Shown: piece by piece, positions 35,086 through 44,994 of the stretch
Numbering within the stretch: the first letter of the stretch is position 1
Layout of the letters: each line of letters begins with the position of its first letter
Assembly: GCF_003149455.1 (NCBI RefSeq)
Contig: NZ_QFFK01000017.1
Location: 1 to 64,000, forward strand
Direction of reading: 5' to 3'
DNA from: Chitinophaga deserti
Lineage (GTDB): Bacteria > Bacteroidota > Bacteroidia > Chitinophagales > Chitinophagaceae
DNA: 64,000 nucleotides
The notes under the pieces: model-generated
Databases searched by the model: none
What the model was told of the DNA's origin: nothing
Seen by the model: only the letters and a program-made list of their open reading frames with translations
Position numbers and translations under genes: made by a program

Positions 35086-36180
35086 ATGACACACTCCCGC
35101 CGCGATTTCCTCCAGTACTCGGCTATCCTCAGCGCAGCAGCCGTTACCACGCCTCTGGCAGGCTTTGCAGGATTCTCCCAGCAGAAGAAGCTGGGCATTG
35201 CGCTCGTAGGCCTCGGCAGCTATGCCACCAATCAGCTGGGCCCGGCATTGTTGCAGACGCAGCACATCGAGCTGAGGGGCATCGTGACCGGTACGCCTTC
35301 CAAGATCCCTAACTGGGTAGACAAATACCGTATCCCGGAAAAGAACATCTACAACTACGAGAACTTCGACCGAATCGCGGATAATAAAGACATCGACGCG
35401 GTATATATTGTACTCCCGAACTCCATGCACGCCGAATTCACTATCCGGGCAGCCAAAGCAGGGAAGCACGTTATTTGCGAAAAGCCCATGGCTGTAAATG
35501 TGCGGGAAGGCCAGCAAATGATAGATGCGTGCAGGAAGGCAGGGAAACAGCTGGCCATCGGTTACCGCCTGCACTATGATCCATTCCATATGGAAATGAT
35601 GCGCCTGAGCCGGGAAAAGGTGTTCGGACAGGTAAAGCTGGTGGAAGCCAGCGACGGCTTCCGTGCCGGTGATCCCAACCAGTGGAGGCTCAAACATGCC
35701 CTTTCCGGCGGTGGGCCCCTTATGGATGTGGGTATTTATGCCATCCAGGGTGCCCGGTATACGGTGGGCCTCGAGCCGGTGTCCGTCACCGCCCAGGAAT
35801 TCCCTAAAACTGATCCGGTGAAGTTCAAAGACGTGGAGGAATCCCTTTCCTGGCAACTGCAGTTCCCCAACGGCGCCATTGCCAATTCATTCACTACCTA
35901 CATCGCCGGGGTTAACCGGTTATACGCTGCTGCCGAAAAAGGATGGTTCGAAGTGAACAATGCCTTCGGATATGGTGGCCAGCAGGGCCGCACCAGCTCC
36001 GGGCCTATGCCTTTCCAGCATATTAACCAGCAGGCCGCACATATGGACGGAGTAGCCAAAGCCATCCTCGAAAACCGGCCCAATAATGTGCCTGGAGAAG
36101 AGGGGTTGCGGGATATGAAGGTAATTGAGGCCATTTATGCATCAGCCGCTGCAGGAGGCAAATCCGTGAAGATTGGTTAA
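35086..36180 (+). CDS. Tat-exported Gfo/Idh/MocA-family sugar oxidoreductase
   Basis: A 364-residue protein. The N-terminus has a twin-arginine signal (SRRDFLQYSAILSAAAVTTP), so it is exported folded with its cofactor, as for glucose-fructose oxidoreductase of Zymomonas. The Rossmann loop is VGLGSYATN, and the family motif EKP (ICEKPMAVNVREGQ) follows. GYRLHYDPFH and a C-terminal beta-sheet domain with GGGPLMDVGIYAI complete the fold. It probably oxidises or reduces a periplasmic sugar. I start at 35086; the longer ORF from 35020 would bury the Tat motif. It converges on the SusC/D operon over a shared terminator. Confidence 0.92.
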   Translation: MTHSRRDFLQYSAILSAAAVTTPLAGFAGFSQQKKLGIALVGLGSYATNQLGPALLQTQHIELRGIVTGTPSKIPNWVDKYRIPEKNIYNYENFDRIADNKDIDAVYIVLPNSMHAEFTIRAAKAGKHVICEKPMAVNVREGQQMIDACRKAGKQLAIGYRLHYDPFHMEMMRLSREKVFGQVKLVEASDGFRAGDPNQWRLKHALSGGGPLMDVGIYAIQGARYTVGLEPVSVTAQEFPKTDPVKFKDVEESLSWQLQFPNGAIANSFTTYIAGVNRLYAAAEKGWFEVNNAFGYGGQQGRTSSGPMPFQHINQQAAHMDGVAKAILENRPNNVPGEEGLRDMKVIEAIYASAAAGGKSVKIG

Positions 36181-36202
36181 TAACAGAGCTACAAAACAAA
36201 AA

Positions 36203-36226
36203 AAAGAAGGGGAGAGCCCCTTCTTT
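36203..36226. terminator. Bidirectional terminator between Gfo/Idh/MocA gene and SusC/D operon
   Basis: AAAGAAGGGG (36203-36212), loop AGAG, CCCCTTCTTT (36217-36226). The A-rich flank at 36191-36202 gives a strong T tail on the minus strand, so it mainly ends the seven-gene SusC/D transcript. Confidence 0.85.
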
Positions 36227-36248
36227 GCATATCACCTAAACATTATCA

Positions 36249-37625
36249 TCATCCCCCCGATAACTGTAGCAGCAGCGCTTTCAGCTCCGGCTGGGAAGGC
36301 CGGGGCGCGTCTACTGTTACGATGTTCCCGGCTTTGTCGAACACCAGGAAACGGGGGATTGAGTTGATCTTGTAGTAATGAGCGAATTCGCTGAAGCCCT
36401 TTGCATACAGCTGTATGCCGCTGAGCTTTTCTTTCTTTACAAACTCCACCCATTTGTTCTTGTCTTTCGCTTCATCTACAGATAAGGACACAAAGGCGAT
36501 GGATTTACCCCTTAATTCTTCTTCCAGCTTTTGCAGGTGGGGGATCTCCGCCCTGCAGGGCATGCACCAGGTAGCCCAGGTGTCCACCAGCACCACTTTT
36601 CCTTTCAGGCTGGCGAGCGAAACGGTATCGCCGTTGATATCCGGATAGGCGAAGTTGTAAGCCTTTTCCCCTTTGGCGTAAGATGCGATGGCCGATTCCT
36701 GACGGAGGTATTTGGCTTTGGCAGAGTCTGTTAGCAGGTATTTCATGAAGGGAGCATAATCTGTCCGGAGCTTTTCCAGTGATTTGTAGCGGTCCAGACC
36801 AGCTGTGAGGAACAGTCCTTTCAGGGTATCGTTACAGATAGCGCTCACTGCATGCTGCATATGTTCGCCTGCTGCAATTTTTACCCCGCTGTTCATATTG
36901 TAGAACATGGTGTACCGCTCCATTCTGTCGATAGCATCGCCCAGCTGGAGGATGCGGGTGTCGCAGAATTTTTCCTTCTGTATAATGGAATTGTAGTAAG
37001 CAGGATACTGCTCCCGGGTGGGGTGAATAGACCGGGGAGTGTAAATAAAGTAGATGGCGGCGTATTCAACGTCACTGTCTACCACCATACGGAGCAGGCT
37101 GTTAAACGATTTGTTGGGTGTATTGATTTGCTTTTTAAAAGCCTCCGCTTTAGGAATAAAGGCCTCCAGTGCGGGGAAGAAGGTTTTATAGTCGTAGTTG
37201 CCTTCAAAGAACCGGAATGAGGGTGCTGCCAGTTCGCTATACATCTTTTCCCACTGTCCCAGCAGCTTGTTTTCGGGCGATGAGCCTGTAATATCTGTAC
37301 TGGTAGCATGGATGTCGACGGTAACGTTTTCACCGGGCTTCAGGTAAAAGCGGGTGGGTAACGATCTGCGGGAGTTGTTATCGGATACGTAGTAGAAGCC
37401 CTCCTTTGCATCCGGAAGGGCAAATGCATAGTTCCTGCCCGCATCCAGCCGGGTGGTTGCATATTCCGTCATTTCACCCTGCGCAACGTGGAAGAGGTAT
37501 ACTTTAGCAACTTTCTCTTTATCCACTTTGCCACGGATGGTGGCCATTGGCTTCGTTTGCGCCGCAGCATGGAGTCCTGCGCTGAGGATAACGGCTGTTA
37601 ATAATGATTGGTACCTGATCTTCAT
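36249..37625 (-). CDS. TlpA-like thioredoxin-fold protein at the end of the SusC/D operon
   Basis: A 458-residue exported protein with a signal peptide ending near HAAAQ, an N-terminal beta domain (25-115), a helical middle (120-320) and a TlpA/AhpC-type thioredoxin domain with WATWCMPCRAE (CMPC at 354-357) and the cis-proline in NSIPRFLVFD. It should act as a periplasmic thiol-disulfide reductase. Such proteins often close Bacteroidetes SusC/D operons; here a hairpin in the 75-nt gap may lower its expression relative to upstream genes. Confidence 0.9.
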   Translation of the reverse strand: MKIRYQSLLTAVILSAGLHAAAQTKPMATIRGKVDKEKVAKVYLFHVAQGEMTEYATTRLDAGRNYAFALPDAKEGFYYVSDNNSRRSLPTRFYLKPGENVTVDIHATSTDITGSSPENKLLGQWEKMYSELAAPSFRFFEGNYDYKTFFPALEAFIPKAEAFKKQINTPNKSFNSLLRMVVDSDVEYAAIYFIYTPRSIHPTREQYPAYYNSIIQKEKFCDTRILQLGDAIDRMERYTMFYNMNSGVKIAAGEHMQHAVSAICNDTLKGLFLTAGLDRYKSLEKLRTDYAPFMKYLLTDSAKAKYLRQESAIASYAKGEKAYNFAYPDINGDTVSLASLKGKVVLVDTWATWCMPCRAEIPHLQKLEEELRGKSIAFVSLSVDEAKDKNKWVEFVKKEKLSGIQLYAKGFSEFAHYYKINSIPRFLVFDKAGNIVTVDAPRPSQPELKALLLQLSGG

Positions 37626-37647
37626 GGTTTGTTGGTTTGATTAGAAA

Positions 37648-37675
37648 GGAAGCCCGCCGCTGTGGACGGGCTTCC
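37648..37675 (-). promoter_or_regulatory. Intercistronic hairpin before the TlpA-like gene
   Basis: GGAAGCCCG (37648-37656) pairs with CGGGCTTCC (37667-37675), 9 bp. On the minus strand it is followed by TTTCTAAT, a weak T stretch. It may act as an attenuator or 3'-end stabiliser within the operon. Confidence 0.5.
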
Positions 37676-37700
37676 GTATGGGAAAAGGATAAATAGATGC

Positions 37701-39146
37701 TTAGCTTCTGCTTTTGAAAAGAATGCTGCTCAGCTTACCGAAACCGCTGAATACTTCCCGGTAGGTGTTGCCGGTAAAGTTACCGGTACCCGCTATGTGG
37801 AAATAATACAGCTTGCCCTGATCGCCTTCGTTGGTGGCGATACCCATTACACGGTAGTTGTCGGGATCTTCAAAATCATCATAGTTCAGGTACAGTTTCA
37901 TGTCGGCTACCTGTGCGCCGGCCGGGAAAGTGTACAGGAGGGTAGACGTTTGGGCAAGGATATCGAGCTTATACACTTTGTTACCGTTGGAATAATAGAG
38001 GTACGTCAGTGTTTTTGACATCATGTAATGATCAGCCCCCAGTAGTCCCGGAACTTTGGTAACATCATATTTACCGATAGCTGCATTGTCGATACCGGCA
38101 TCGAGGACGTAAATGAACAGGGAGTCGTGGTTGTTGTTTTTAAACAGCGCGATGTGCTGATCGGTTACGTTATGTTCTGCATAGAGCATCTTTTTACCGA
38201 TATTGTTCATGTCAAATGCATCCAGCGCCGGGTTGTATGCGGGGCAGCTGCTCAGCTCTATGTCATAAGGACCTGCCCTGTAGAACCGCTGAGATATGCG
38301 GTCGTAGAAAAATTTGCCTTTTAAGACAGAGTAGATGGGATAAGGCTCCATGTAATACGGATTCTCCCCGATGAGCGGAAGGCCGTAAAAGAAAGGGGGC
38401 GGTGTCATGAGGCTGACGGGAAATACCTGTCCGTTGTTGTAAAGAATTTTATCCGCTCCGCCCAGTAGGTAATGGCCTTGCGGCTTAGGTTCCGGTGCGG
38501 TGAAGAAGAACTCATCAAACCTTTTGATCTTTAAGAAGTCGATGTAGTTCACCTGTATCATATCATTGGGTGAGAAGATGTAGATCTCCTGATCAGAGCG
38601 GTAATTGATGATCTGTATCATGTTAGCGCCTGCGGGTAGTTTGGCTCCTTTGTTAGTGGCAGAATAGATGTTTCTATAGATCTTATTCCCTTTGGTAACG
38701 AGCCCGATATCAGTGGCGCCGTTCACTTCTTCCAGTACCATCCAGCCTTCGCCGAATGCACTTACCACATTTATCCAGAAACGCTTCTGAAAACTCACTC
38801 CGGTTTTCTTATCCGTCACAAAGTAATCCAGCACATAGCTGCCCGGTGCTTCCGTGATAAAGGCACTCAGGTTTTTAGTTTCGCTGAGGGTACGGCGGGT
38901 TTGCGCTGTACCGGTAGGGTACAATACCCATTGGTAGGTGAGGCCGGAGGCATCAGGCATTGTCTGGGACAGGTTCACGTTAATACGGAGCGTGTCCTGC
39001 TGCGATACCACAACGTCTGTGGAATCGCTGGTGATGGCTATTTTATTGATCTCGTTATAATCGTAGTTGCCTTCGTCTTTGTAGCAGCCTGCCATGGCAA
39101 TGGCCAGCGTAATGCCGCATAAATATTTTATGGATGTAAACATCAT
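37701..39146 (-). CDS. PKD-like surface lipoprotein of a SusC/D operon
   Basis: A 481-residue lipoprotein (MMFTSIKYLCGITLAIAMAGC, acylated C21) starting with the typical KDEGNYDYNEIN segment of PKD-like family lipoproteins that follow SusD and DUF4843 genes. An Ig/PKD-like domain covers roughly residues 30-130 (LRINVNLSQTMPDASGLTYQWVLYPTG), and the rest looks like a beta-propeller. It is likely surface-exposed and binds the same ligand as SusD. It lies 27 nt after the DUF4843 gene. Confidence 0.85.
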   Translation of the reverse strand: MMFTSIKYLCGITLAIAMAGCYKDEGNYDYNEINKIAITSDSTDVVVSQQDTLRINVNLSQTMPDASGLTYQWVLYPTGTAQTRRTLSETKNLSAFITEAPGSYVLDYFVTDKKTGVSFQKRFWINVVSAFGEGWMVLEEVNGATDIGLVTKGNKIYRNIYSATNKGAKLPAGANMIQIINYRSDQEIYIFSPNDMIQVNYIDFLKIKRFDEFFFTAPEPKPQGHYLLGGADKILYNNGQVFPVSLMTPPPFFYGLPLIGENPYYMEPYPIYSVLKGKFFYDRISQRFYRAGPYDIELSSCPAYNPALDAFDMNNIGKKMLYAEHNVTDQHIALFKNNNHDSLFIYVLDAGIDNAAIGKYDVTKVPGLLGADHYMMSKTLTYLYYSNGNKVYKLDILAQTSTLLYTFPAGAQVADMKLYLNYDDFEDPDNYRVMGIATNEGDQGKLYYFHIAGTGNFTGNTYREVFSGFGKLSSILFKSRS

Positions 39147-39173
39147 CTTCTTTTTAATGCAGTGAGCGATAGG

Positions 39174-39920
39174 TTAGAAAGTTACCCGGTTACCAAATTC
39201 ATCTATCAGCGGGCCATTGGCTGCTTCGTATTCAGCCAGGGCGTTCCGGCAAACGGTTTCGTAGTATACGAACTGCGCGTAGGGTAAGCCTGTTGATCCG
39301 GAAGGAAACTCAGACCTGCCTGTAACCTTGATGATGAAAGCATATTTCACCTGGCTGAACGTATCGAAGAAGAACTTCAGGAAGCTGTCCCAGTTATTGG
39401 GCTTGGTGAGGAAGTCGTTGATTTTCACGAGGTACCTGCGGCTGGCACCGGGCATGTACCAGCTGCTGCCGTTTGCATCGGAGATGCCTGGGGCAAAGTC
39501 TTTCGACTGCCGGATCTCCACCATCAGCCTCACTTCATTGGTTTTCATGGCAGTATTGCGCAATACTTTCACGGGAATGTTTGCCGAAAAGGCACCTGCG
39601 GGTACTTTGGCAGGCAGTATTTCATAATCGGTTCCTGCCACGGCAGTGGTTAAACTGTCTACCGGCGCCCATTTCACTTCGCGGTCAAAGTCTTTTGCAG
39701 TTCCCATGATACGTACCGGTACGAACACGGTATCGTATTGAAGGGACTCATCTTTAATAGCGAAGGAATAGGAGGCACTGTCTTTTACATCCGAATCAAA
39801 ATCCTTAAAAACGTAGATCATGTCCGGCTGGTTATAATCCACGAGTTCCGATTTTTCGCAGGCACCCAGAGCGAATGCGCATGTGAAAAGGAGGGTGGTA
39901 TATTGAATAGCTTTTTTCAT
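39174..39920 (-). CDS. DUF4843 lipoprotein of a SusC/D operon
   Basis: A 248-residue lipoprotein with signal MKKAIQYTTLLFTCAFALGAC (C21). The body has the pattern YSFAIKDESLQYDTVFVPVRIMGTAKDFDREV, with TDYEILPAKVPAGAFSANIPVKVLR further on, that marks DUF4843, a calx-beta-like family found next to SusD. Function is unknown beyond its constant genomic place; surface glycan or peptide binding is inferred. It lies 45 nt after SusD, with a 16-bp palindrome between. Confidence 0.88.
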   Translation of the reverse strand: MKKAIQYTTLLFTCAFALGACEKSELVDYNQPDMIYVFKDFDSDVKDSASYSFAIKDESLQYDTVFVPVRIMGTAKDFDREVKWAPVDSLTTAVAGTDYEILPAKVPAGAFSANIPVKVLRNTAMKTNEVRLMVEIRQSKDFAPGISDANGSSWYMPGASRRYLVKINDFLTKPNNWDSFLKFFFDTFSQVKYAFIIKVTGRSEFPSGSTGLPYAQFVYYETVCRNALAEYEAANGPLIDEFGNRVTF

Positions 39921-39947
39921 GTGTATAATTTTGATGGTAATACTGGC

Positions 39948-39963
39948 ACAGGCATATGCCTGT
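39948..39963. repeat. Perfect 16-bp palindrome in the SusD-DUF4843 gap
   Basis: ACAGGCATATGCCTGT is fully self-complementary. It lies directly after the SusD stop codon and 28 nt before the DUF4843 start. In RNA it would be a 7-8 bp hairpin with almost no loop; in DNA it could bind a dimeric protein. Confidence 0.7.
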
Positions 39964-39965
39964 AT

Positions 39966-41384
39966 CTATTGTTCAAACCGCTTCCCGAATTCCACTTCAT
40001 CTTCCGGCAGGGGGAATACGTATACTTTGGTAGCGTCTGCACTGCTGCCGTCTATCTTGGGGTTGTTGATACGTTTGAAGTAATAGAACAGCTGTCCTTC
40101 CCCGTAGAATTCTTTTTTGTATTCTTTGAGGATCTCTGCTTTCAGTTTATCGGGGGTAAGCCCGGTTGCCAGGTCGGCAAGGCCCCTGTTGTGCCGCACT
40201 ACGTTGAGGTAACTTACGCCTGCTTGCGTGTCTTCCGTACATTCTGCTGCGATGTAGTACATTTCCGTGAGACGGATGAGAGGCACCGTGTTCAGCAGGA
40301 AGTCCTGGATGGCATCCTGGTAATATTTAGTGGTGTAATAGCCGCTGCCGGATTGCACGAACAGGTAGTTGAACCGTATATCGGAACTGCCGCCTGTGGT
40401 GGTTTCGTACAGGGCGCGTGTTTTAGTGCTGGTCGTAGATAACAGGGGGAGGCCGATATTGGTTTTGGTATAAGCTTCCGCGAAATCTTTCAGCTTGTAT
40501 ACATTCAGCGCAAACAAATGTTCGGTGGCATAAAGGCGGTCGCGGCTAATGGTGGCCGATGCCCTTCCTGCTTCCACGAAGGGGAAAAGAGCCTGGTTGC
40601 TGATAACTACCTTTGCTGCTTCCAGTGCTTTCGGTTTATCGCCTGCATAGAGGTGTATGCGTGCCTGCAACCCTTTTACTGCCCAGTAGTTCATGTAGTT
40701 GCTGGTAGGGTCTGCGCTGTAGGCGATGTTTACTTCCTTATTGCCGCCGAGGAGCACTTCTGCTTCCGCGAGGTCTTTCAGGCAGTTTCCGATCACTTCG
40801 TTCACCGGCAGCAGCGGATATACGCCTACACCGAATTTGGTCACATAAGGGATGGAAGGTTTAGCACCATCCACAACAGGAGCGGTTCCGAAGAGGCGGA
40901 GCAGGTCGAAGTGAAGGAAGGCACGCAATGCCAGTGCCTGGCCCTTTACCCTGTCGAAATTATCGAGGGTAAAGATCTTCCTCTTATCTTCCATTTGTGT
41001 GAGGATGTTATCAAGGTTGGCGATAGCGGAATAGGTTTCGCCCCAGATGGCGGCCATCCGTGTTTTTACCCTTGTATCGGTATAGTTATACACACCGGCC
41101 TGTTTAAAGGTGGCGCTGGAATTATCAGTGCCGGCAAAGGTGATGGTATATGTCTGTGCCAGCACGTCCATAAAGCCATAGGTCATTTGCTGTCCGTAGA
41201 GGCTGCTGCCGCCGAGCTTCAGGTACACACCGGTTAGTGCGTCCTGGAACCCCTGTTCGTTTTCAAACAACTCCCGCTGCCGGATCTGGGTTTTAGGGCT
41301 TACATCCAGCCATTTCTTACAACCGGAAGCCATTACGGCTACCAGGGTAAAAAGGAGCATGCTGTTGATATATCTGGATTTCAT
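39966..41384 (-). CDS. SusD/RagB-type outer-membrane lipoprotein (second pair)
   Basis: A 472-residue lipoprotein (MKSRYINSMLLFTLVAVMASGC, C22) with the SusD helical fold: RVKGQALALRAFLHFDLLRLFGTAP in the N-terminal half and PLIRLTEMYYIAAECTED before the C-terminal GQLFYYFKRINNP. It is shorter than the first SusD (581). It caps the STN-containing SusC encoded 12 nt upstream and determines ligand choice at the surface. Part of the ECF/FecR-controlled operon. Confidence 0.92.
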   Translation of the reverse strand: MKSRYINSMLLFTLVAVMASGCKKWLDVSPKTQIRQRELFENEQGFQDALTGVYLKLGGSSLYGQQMTYGFMDVLAQTYTITFAGTDNSSATFKQAGVYNYTDTRVKTRMAAIWGETYSAIANLDNILTQMEDKRKIFTLDNFDRVKGQALALRAFLHFDLLRLFGTAPVVDGAKPSIPYVTKFGVGVYPLLPVNEVIGNCLKDLAEAEVLLGGNKEVNIAYSADPTSNYMNYWAVKGLQARIHLYAGDKPKALEAAKVVISNQALFPFVEAGRASATISRDRLYATEHLFALNVYKLKDFAEAYTKTNIGLPLLSTTSTKTRALYETTTGGSSDIRFNYLFVQSGSGYYTTKYYQDAIQDFLLNTVPLIRLTEMYYIAAECTEDTQAGVSYLNVVRHNRGLADLATGLTPDKLKAEILKEYKKEFYGEGQLFYYFKRINNPKIDGSSADATKVYVFPLPEDEVEFGKRFEQ

Positions 41385-41396
41385 GTATCGGCTGTT

Positions 41397-44300
41397 TTAC
41401 TGGTTAAGGGAAGTGGTGAGGCCAAGGGTGAAGTTGCGGGCGAAGGGATAATCCAGGCCGCGCTCCATTTTGATGGTTCCCCAGCGTTTGATTTCATTGG
41501 CAATAAAGCTGAGGCGGGTATTGGTAAAGCCCCAGGGTTTAGTCACCTTATCGGGAATCTGGTAGCTCAGGGAAATACTGCCAAGGTTCAGGTAGTCGTT
41601 GTTCTGCACAAAGCGGGAAGTAGCATAGCTTGGTGTGATCAGGATGCCTGAGCTGGTATATACCAGCCGCTGGAAGTACTTTACATCGCCTGGCTTGGTC
41701 CAACGGCCTAGCAGCAGCCTGCGGTCTACCTGGTATTGCAGATCAGCACCTTCTACACGGCTTTGCAGGGTTTGGTTATACATCTGCCCGCCGAACTGGA
41801 AATCGAAGTACAGTCCGAGTGTAATACCTTTTACGGTGAGGTTGGTGCCGAAGTTACCGTTCATGGTGGGGGTAATGTCTCCCACGATCACTTTGTCTTT
41901 CGGGTCCCAGTTATAAGTCAGCGAGCCATCTTTTTTGATATATACTTCCCGGCCGTTGCTGGGATCGATGCCATTGGAGCGAACAGCCCAGATCACATTG
42001 GTGCTCTGGCCTTCTTCAAACCGGAACTGTGGTTTTACCTGCTGGTCTTTATCGTTCTTATCGTTGGTTTCGTTCAGCTTTTTGAGTGAATTGGAGATGC
42101 TTTTGATGTAGTTGCGGTTATGGTTGCCATTCACGAAAACGCTCCAGTAGTTTTGTTTCTGATCGTTTTTGATGATAAAGTAAGTGGCATTGAACTCATA
42201 TCCGTTGTTCTGCATCTTGCCTACGTTCTCTTTATAGCTGGTAACCCCGGCAGAAGGAGGGGTATTGATATCGAGGATGAGGCCATTGGTGTTTTCGCGG
42301 TAAATATTGAATGTCAGGTTCAGGCGGCTGTTAAACAGCGTCATGTCCGTACCCAGGTTCTTTTTGATGGTTTGCTGCCATGCGAGGTTCTCGTTTCCAT
42401 AGCCCATTAATAGAGCGCCCACTTTGGAACGGTAGTTCTGATCCGTGAAATACTTATAGGAAGTGATGCCCATGAAAGGAGGGAAGCGGTTATCACCGGT
42501 GGAACCCATGGAGGCGCGTATCCGTAGTCTGTTGATAACTTTCGATCTGGCAAAGAACTTCTCGTTATGTATGTTCCATCCCAAACCAGCGCTCCAGAAT
42601 GGTGCGAAGCGTTTGTTTACCCCGAACTGAGAGGAGCCGTCTGCCCGGAAGCTTACGTCTGCCAGGAAACGGTTATCGTATGTATAGTTAAAGTTGCTGA
42701 AAGCAGATATCCTGCGGGTAACGGCATTTCCGCCATCGGGCTTGGTATTATCAGGATAGCCGTTTCCAAACCCTATGTCATCCATTCTTTCGTTAGGGAA
42801 GCCGGTTACATAGATGCCCACGTAATCGCTGTTGGTTTCTGCAATGTTGAGGCCGGTGGTATTATAGAGATACCCGTTGCCCAGCCGCTTGTTATAGTCC
42901 AGTTGCAGGGAGCCGTCGTACGAAAAGAATTTACTGTGTGTTTGTGTATAGCTGCCTCTTTCGGTGAAGTCGTCTTCCTCGAAGAAGGAGTTGTGTTTTG
43001 CCGGCAGGAACTTATCACCCTGATCGGTTTGTTTGTTGATAGCCATTTTACCGGTAAGGCGGAAAGCATCATTGATGCGCCATTCCAGGTTGGTCTGGTT
43101 CACGATGCTGGTGTATGCCGTCTGGTCTATGATATGCAGCGTGCTGTTATACAGAGGATTCAGGTATGCTGTGGATTTGCTGCCGTTGATCGTGTATTGC
43201 TCCACTACCTGTACCGGGTTACCGTTTTCATCAAAAGGTTTCCAGTATGGGTTCATTTGGGTGTATTCGCTGAATGGACCGTAGTTGGAATTCTTAGCAA
43301 GGTTAAACGCCACATTCAGTACGTTTTTGATCATGAGCCCTTTATGGCGGTAGCTGAGATTCATGCCGCCGGTATAGTTTCTGCGGCCGCTGTTCTTCAT
43401 TACACCAGCATTCTGGTTATACCCGAAATCGATGCCGTAGCGGATATAGTTATCGCCGCCTTCGAGATATATAGAGTGGCGCTGTCCAAAGCCGGTGTGT
43501 ACGGGCTGTGATAACCAGTAGGTATTTACGCCCTGTTGTACACTGGCCAGCCTGTTGGAATATAACTGGCGGTAAAAGGCATCGGATGCGGGCAGTGCAC
43601 CGTCTGCAAACTGGCTGTAAACACCGGCCAGTCTTTCCACTTCCAGCTTCTCTGCCGCATTGGTAAGGTCGTAAACGGTGAGGTCCGGTGCGGTTACCTG
43701 TGCCTGCCCGCTGTAAGAGAAACGGAGCTTGCCGGGTTTGGGCTGCACGGTTTCCACAACAATCACGCCGTTGGCCGCGCGCGATCCGTAGATGGAGGTG
43801 GCGGCAGCGTCTTTTAAGATGGTGAAACTGGCGATGCGGCTCATGTCGAGGTCGTATACCCGCTGTATGCTCACTTCAAAACCATCCAGTATAAACAGGG
43901 GCTGGTTGGGGTTGCTCATGTAGTTGGAGGAGAAGTCGGCACCGGAAACGGGCGCATTGGCATTACCGCCCTGTGTGGGGAAGTTGTTGGTGCCTCGCAG
44001 AGTAACGGTAGGCAGCCTGTTAGGATCGCTGCCGAACTGTACGTTGTCGGGGATATGTACGGAAGCGTCAAATACTTTCATGGCCTGCAGTACATTCAGC
44101 CCGTTTACACTGCGGAGCTGATCGCCTGATATAGTGGTTACCGCACCGGTAAAACTTTCTTTAGGGCGGTTATAGATACCGAGGATCACGGTTTCGTTGA
44201 GGGATTCTATTTTAGGCACGAGGCGAACGATGAGGCCGCCTGGCTTCCTGTCGGGCCCCAGCACCGCACTGCGGGCAAGGAGGGCAGGGGTGATGGGGAG

Positions 44301-44924
44301 CTCCTGCTGCTCGTAGCCTACAAAGGAAACCACGATGGTTTGGCCGGGTTCCAGTACGAGGTTGAAAGTACCGTCTGCACCGGTAACGCCTGCAATGGAG
44401 GAACCTTTTATGGCGATGGATGCACCTGCAAGCGGCTTACCGTCCGGACCGGTTACCCGTACCAGCACCGGCGGAGCGACGAGGGTGATAACCTGCGGGA
44501 GATCGGTCCTGCCGGGAACAGCGATGGGGCGCCAGTTGGCCTTTGCGGAAAGCGTGATAGTTTTACCCTGGATGATATAGTCGAGCGACTGGTTCTTCAA
44601 AACCACATCCAGCAGGTCTGCCAGTTCCATGTCAGACACTTTCAGCGTAACGGGCCGGGTATCGGCCAGCAGTTCGCGGTTGCTGAAAAGTACATACCCG
44701 GTTTGCACTTCGATTGCCTTGAACACCTGCTTGAGAGAGAGGTTTCTTCCGGTGATGGAGACCGTTTGGGCCACACCGGAAGCGTGTACCTGAATAAGAG
44801 CAGCAGTTAATAAAAAGGCGGTTAATTTCATAACCAGCAGGATTTTGGTGATAGGGCGTCGCCAGACTGGCCGCACGGTACACGCGGACAGGACGGGATC
44901 CGTCCCAAAAGCGAATTTTGTCAT
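41397..44924 (-). CDS. SusC/RagA-type TonB-linked transducer with N-terminal STN domain
   Basis: About 1,175 residues. After an N-terminal stretch with a hydrophobic signal (VMKLTAFLLTAALIQVHA), residues 55-125 form an STN signalling domain (LSLKQVFKAIEVQTGYVLFSN), then a carboxypeptidase-regulatory-like domain (VTGPDGKPLAGASIAIKG), the plug (NGLNVLQAMKVFDASVHIPD, further on DAAATSIYGSRAANGVIVVE) and the barrel. STN-bearing SusC proteins pass a ligand signal to FecR and an ECF sigma; both are encoded directly upstream. The start may be the ATG at 44924 or the internal one at 44831. Confidence 0.92.
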   Translation of the reverse strand: MTKFAFGTDPVLSACTVRPVWRRPITKILLVMKLTAFLLTAALIQVHASGVAQTVSITGRNLSLKQVFKAIEVQTGYVLFSNRELLADTRPVTLKVSDMELADLLDVVLKNQSLDYIIQGKTITLSAKANWRPIAVPGRTDLPQVITLVAPPVLVRVTGPDGKPLAGASIAIKGSSIAGVTGADGTFNLVLEPGQTIVVSFVGYEQQELPITPALLARSAVLGPDRKPGGLIVRLVPKIESLNETVILGIYNRPKESFTGAVTTISGDQLRSVNGLNVLQAMKVFDASVHIPDNVQFGSDPNRLPTVTLRGTNNFPTQGGNANAPVSGADFSSNYMSNPNQPLFILDGFEVSIQRVYDLDMSRIASFTILKDAAATSIYGSRAANGVIVVETVQPKPGKLRFSYSGQAQVTAPDLTVYDLTNAAEKLEVERLAGVYSQFADGALPASDAFYRQLYSNRLASVQQGVNTYWLSQPVHTGFGQRHSIYLEGGDNYIRYGIDFGYNQNAGVMKNSGRRNYTGGMNLSYRHKGLMIKNVLNVAFNLAKNSNYGPFSEYTQMNPYWKPFDENGNPVQVVEQYTINGSKSTAYLNPLYNSTLHIIDQTAYTSIVNQTNLEWRINDAFRLTGKMAINKQTDQGDKFLPAKHNSFFEEDDFTERGSYTQTHSKFFSYDGSLQLDYNKRLGNGYLYNTTGLNIAETNSDYVGIYVTGFPNERMDDIGFGNGYPDNTKPDGGNAVTRRISAFSNFNYTYDNRFLADVSFRADGSSQFGVNKRFAPFWSAGLGWNIHNEKFFARSKVINRLRIRASMGSTGDNRFPPFMGITSYKYFTDQNYRSKVGALLMGYGNENLAWQQTIKKNLGTDMTLFNSRLNLTFNIYRENTNGLILDINTPPSAGVTSYKENVGKMQNNGYEFNATYFIIKNDQKQNYWSVFVNGNHNRNYIKSISNSLKKLNETNDKNDKDQQVKPQFRFEEGQSTNVIWAVRSNGIDPSNGREVYIKKDGSLTYNWDPKDKVIVGDITPTMNGNFGTNLTVKGITLGLYFDFQFGGQMYNQTLQSRVEGADLQYQVDRRLLLGRWTKPGDVKYFQRLVYTSSGILITPSYATSRFVQNNDYLNLGSISLSYQIPDKVTKPWGFTNTRLSFIANEIKRWGTIKMERGLDYPFARNFTLGLTTSLNQ

Positions 44925-44994
44925 ACCTTTAGGTAAGTTTTGGTTGTTTGATAATAGAGAATAGAAGCTCCATTCAGACCAACGAAACTATCTT

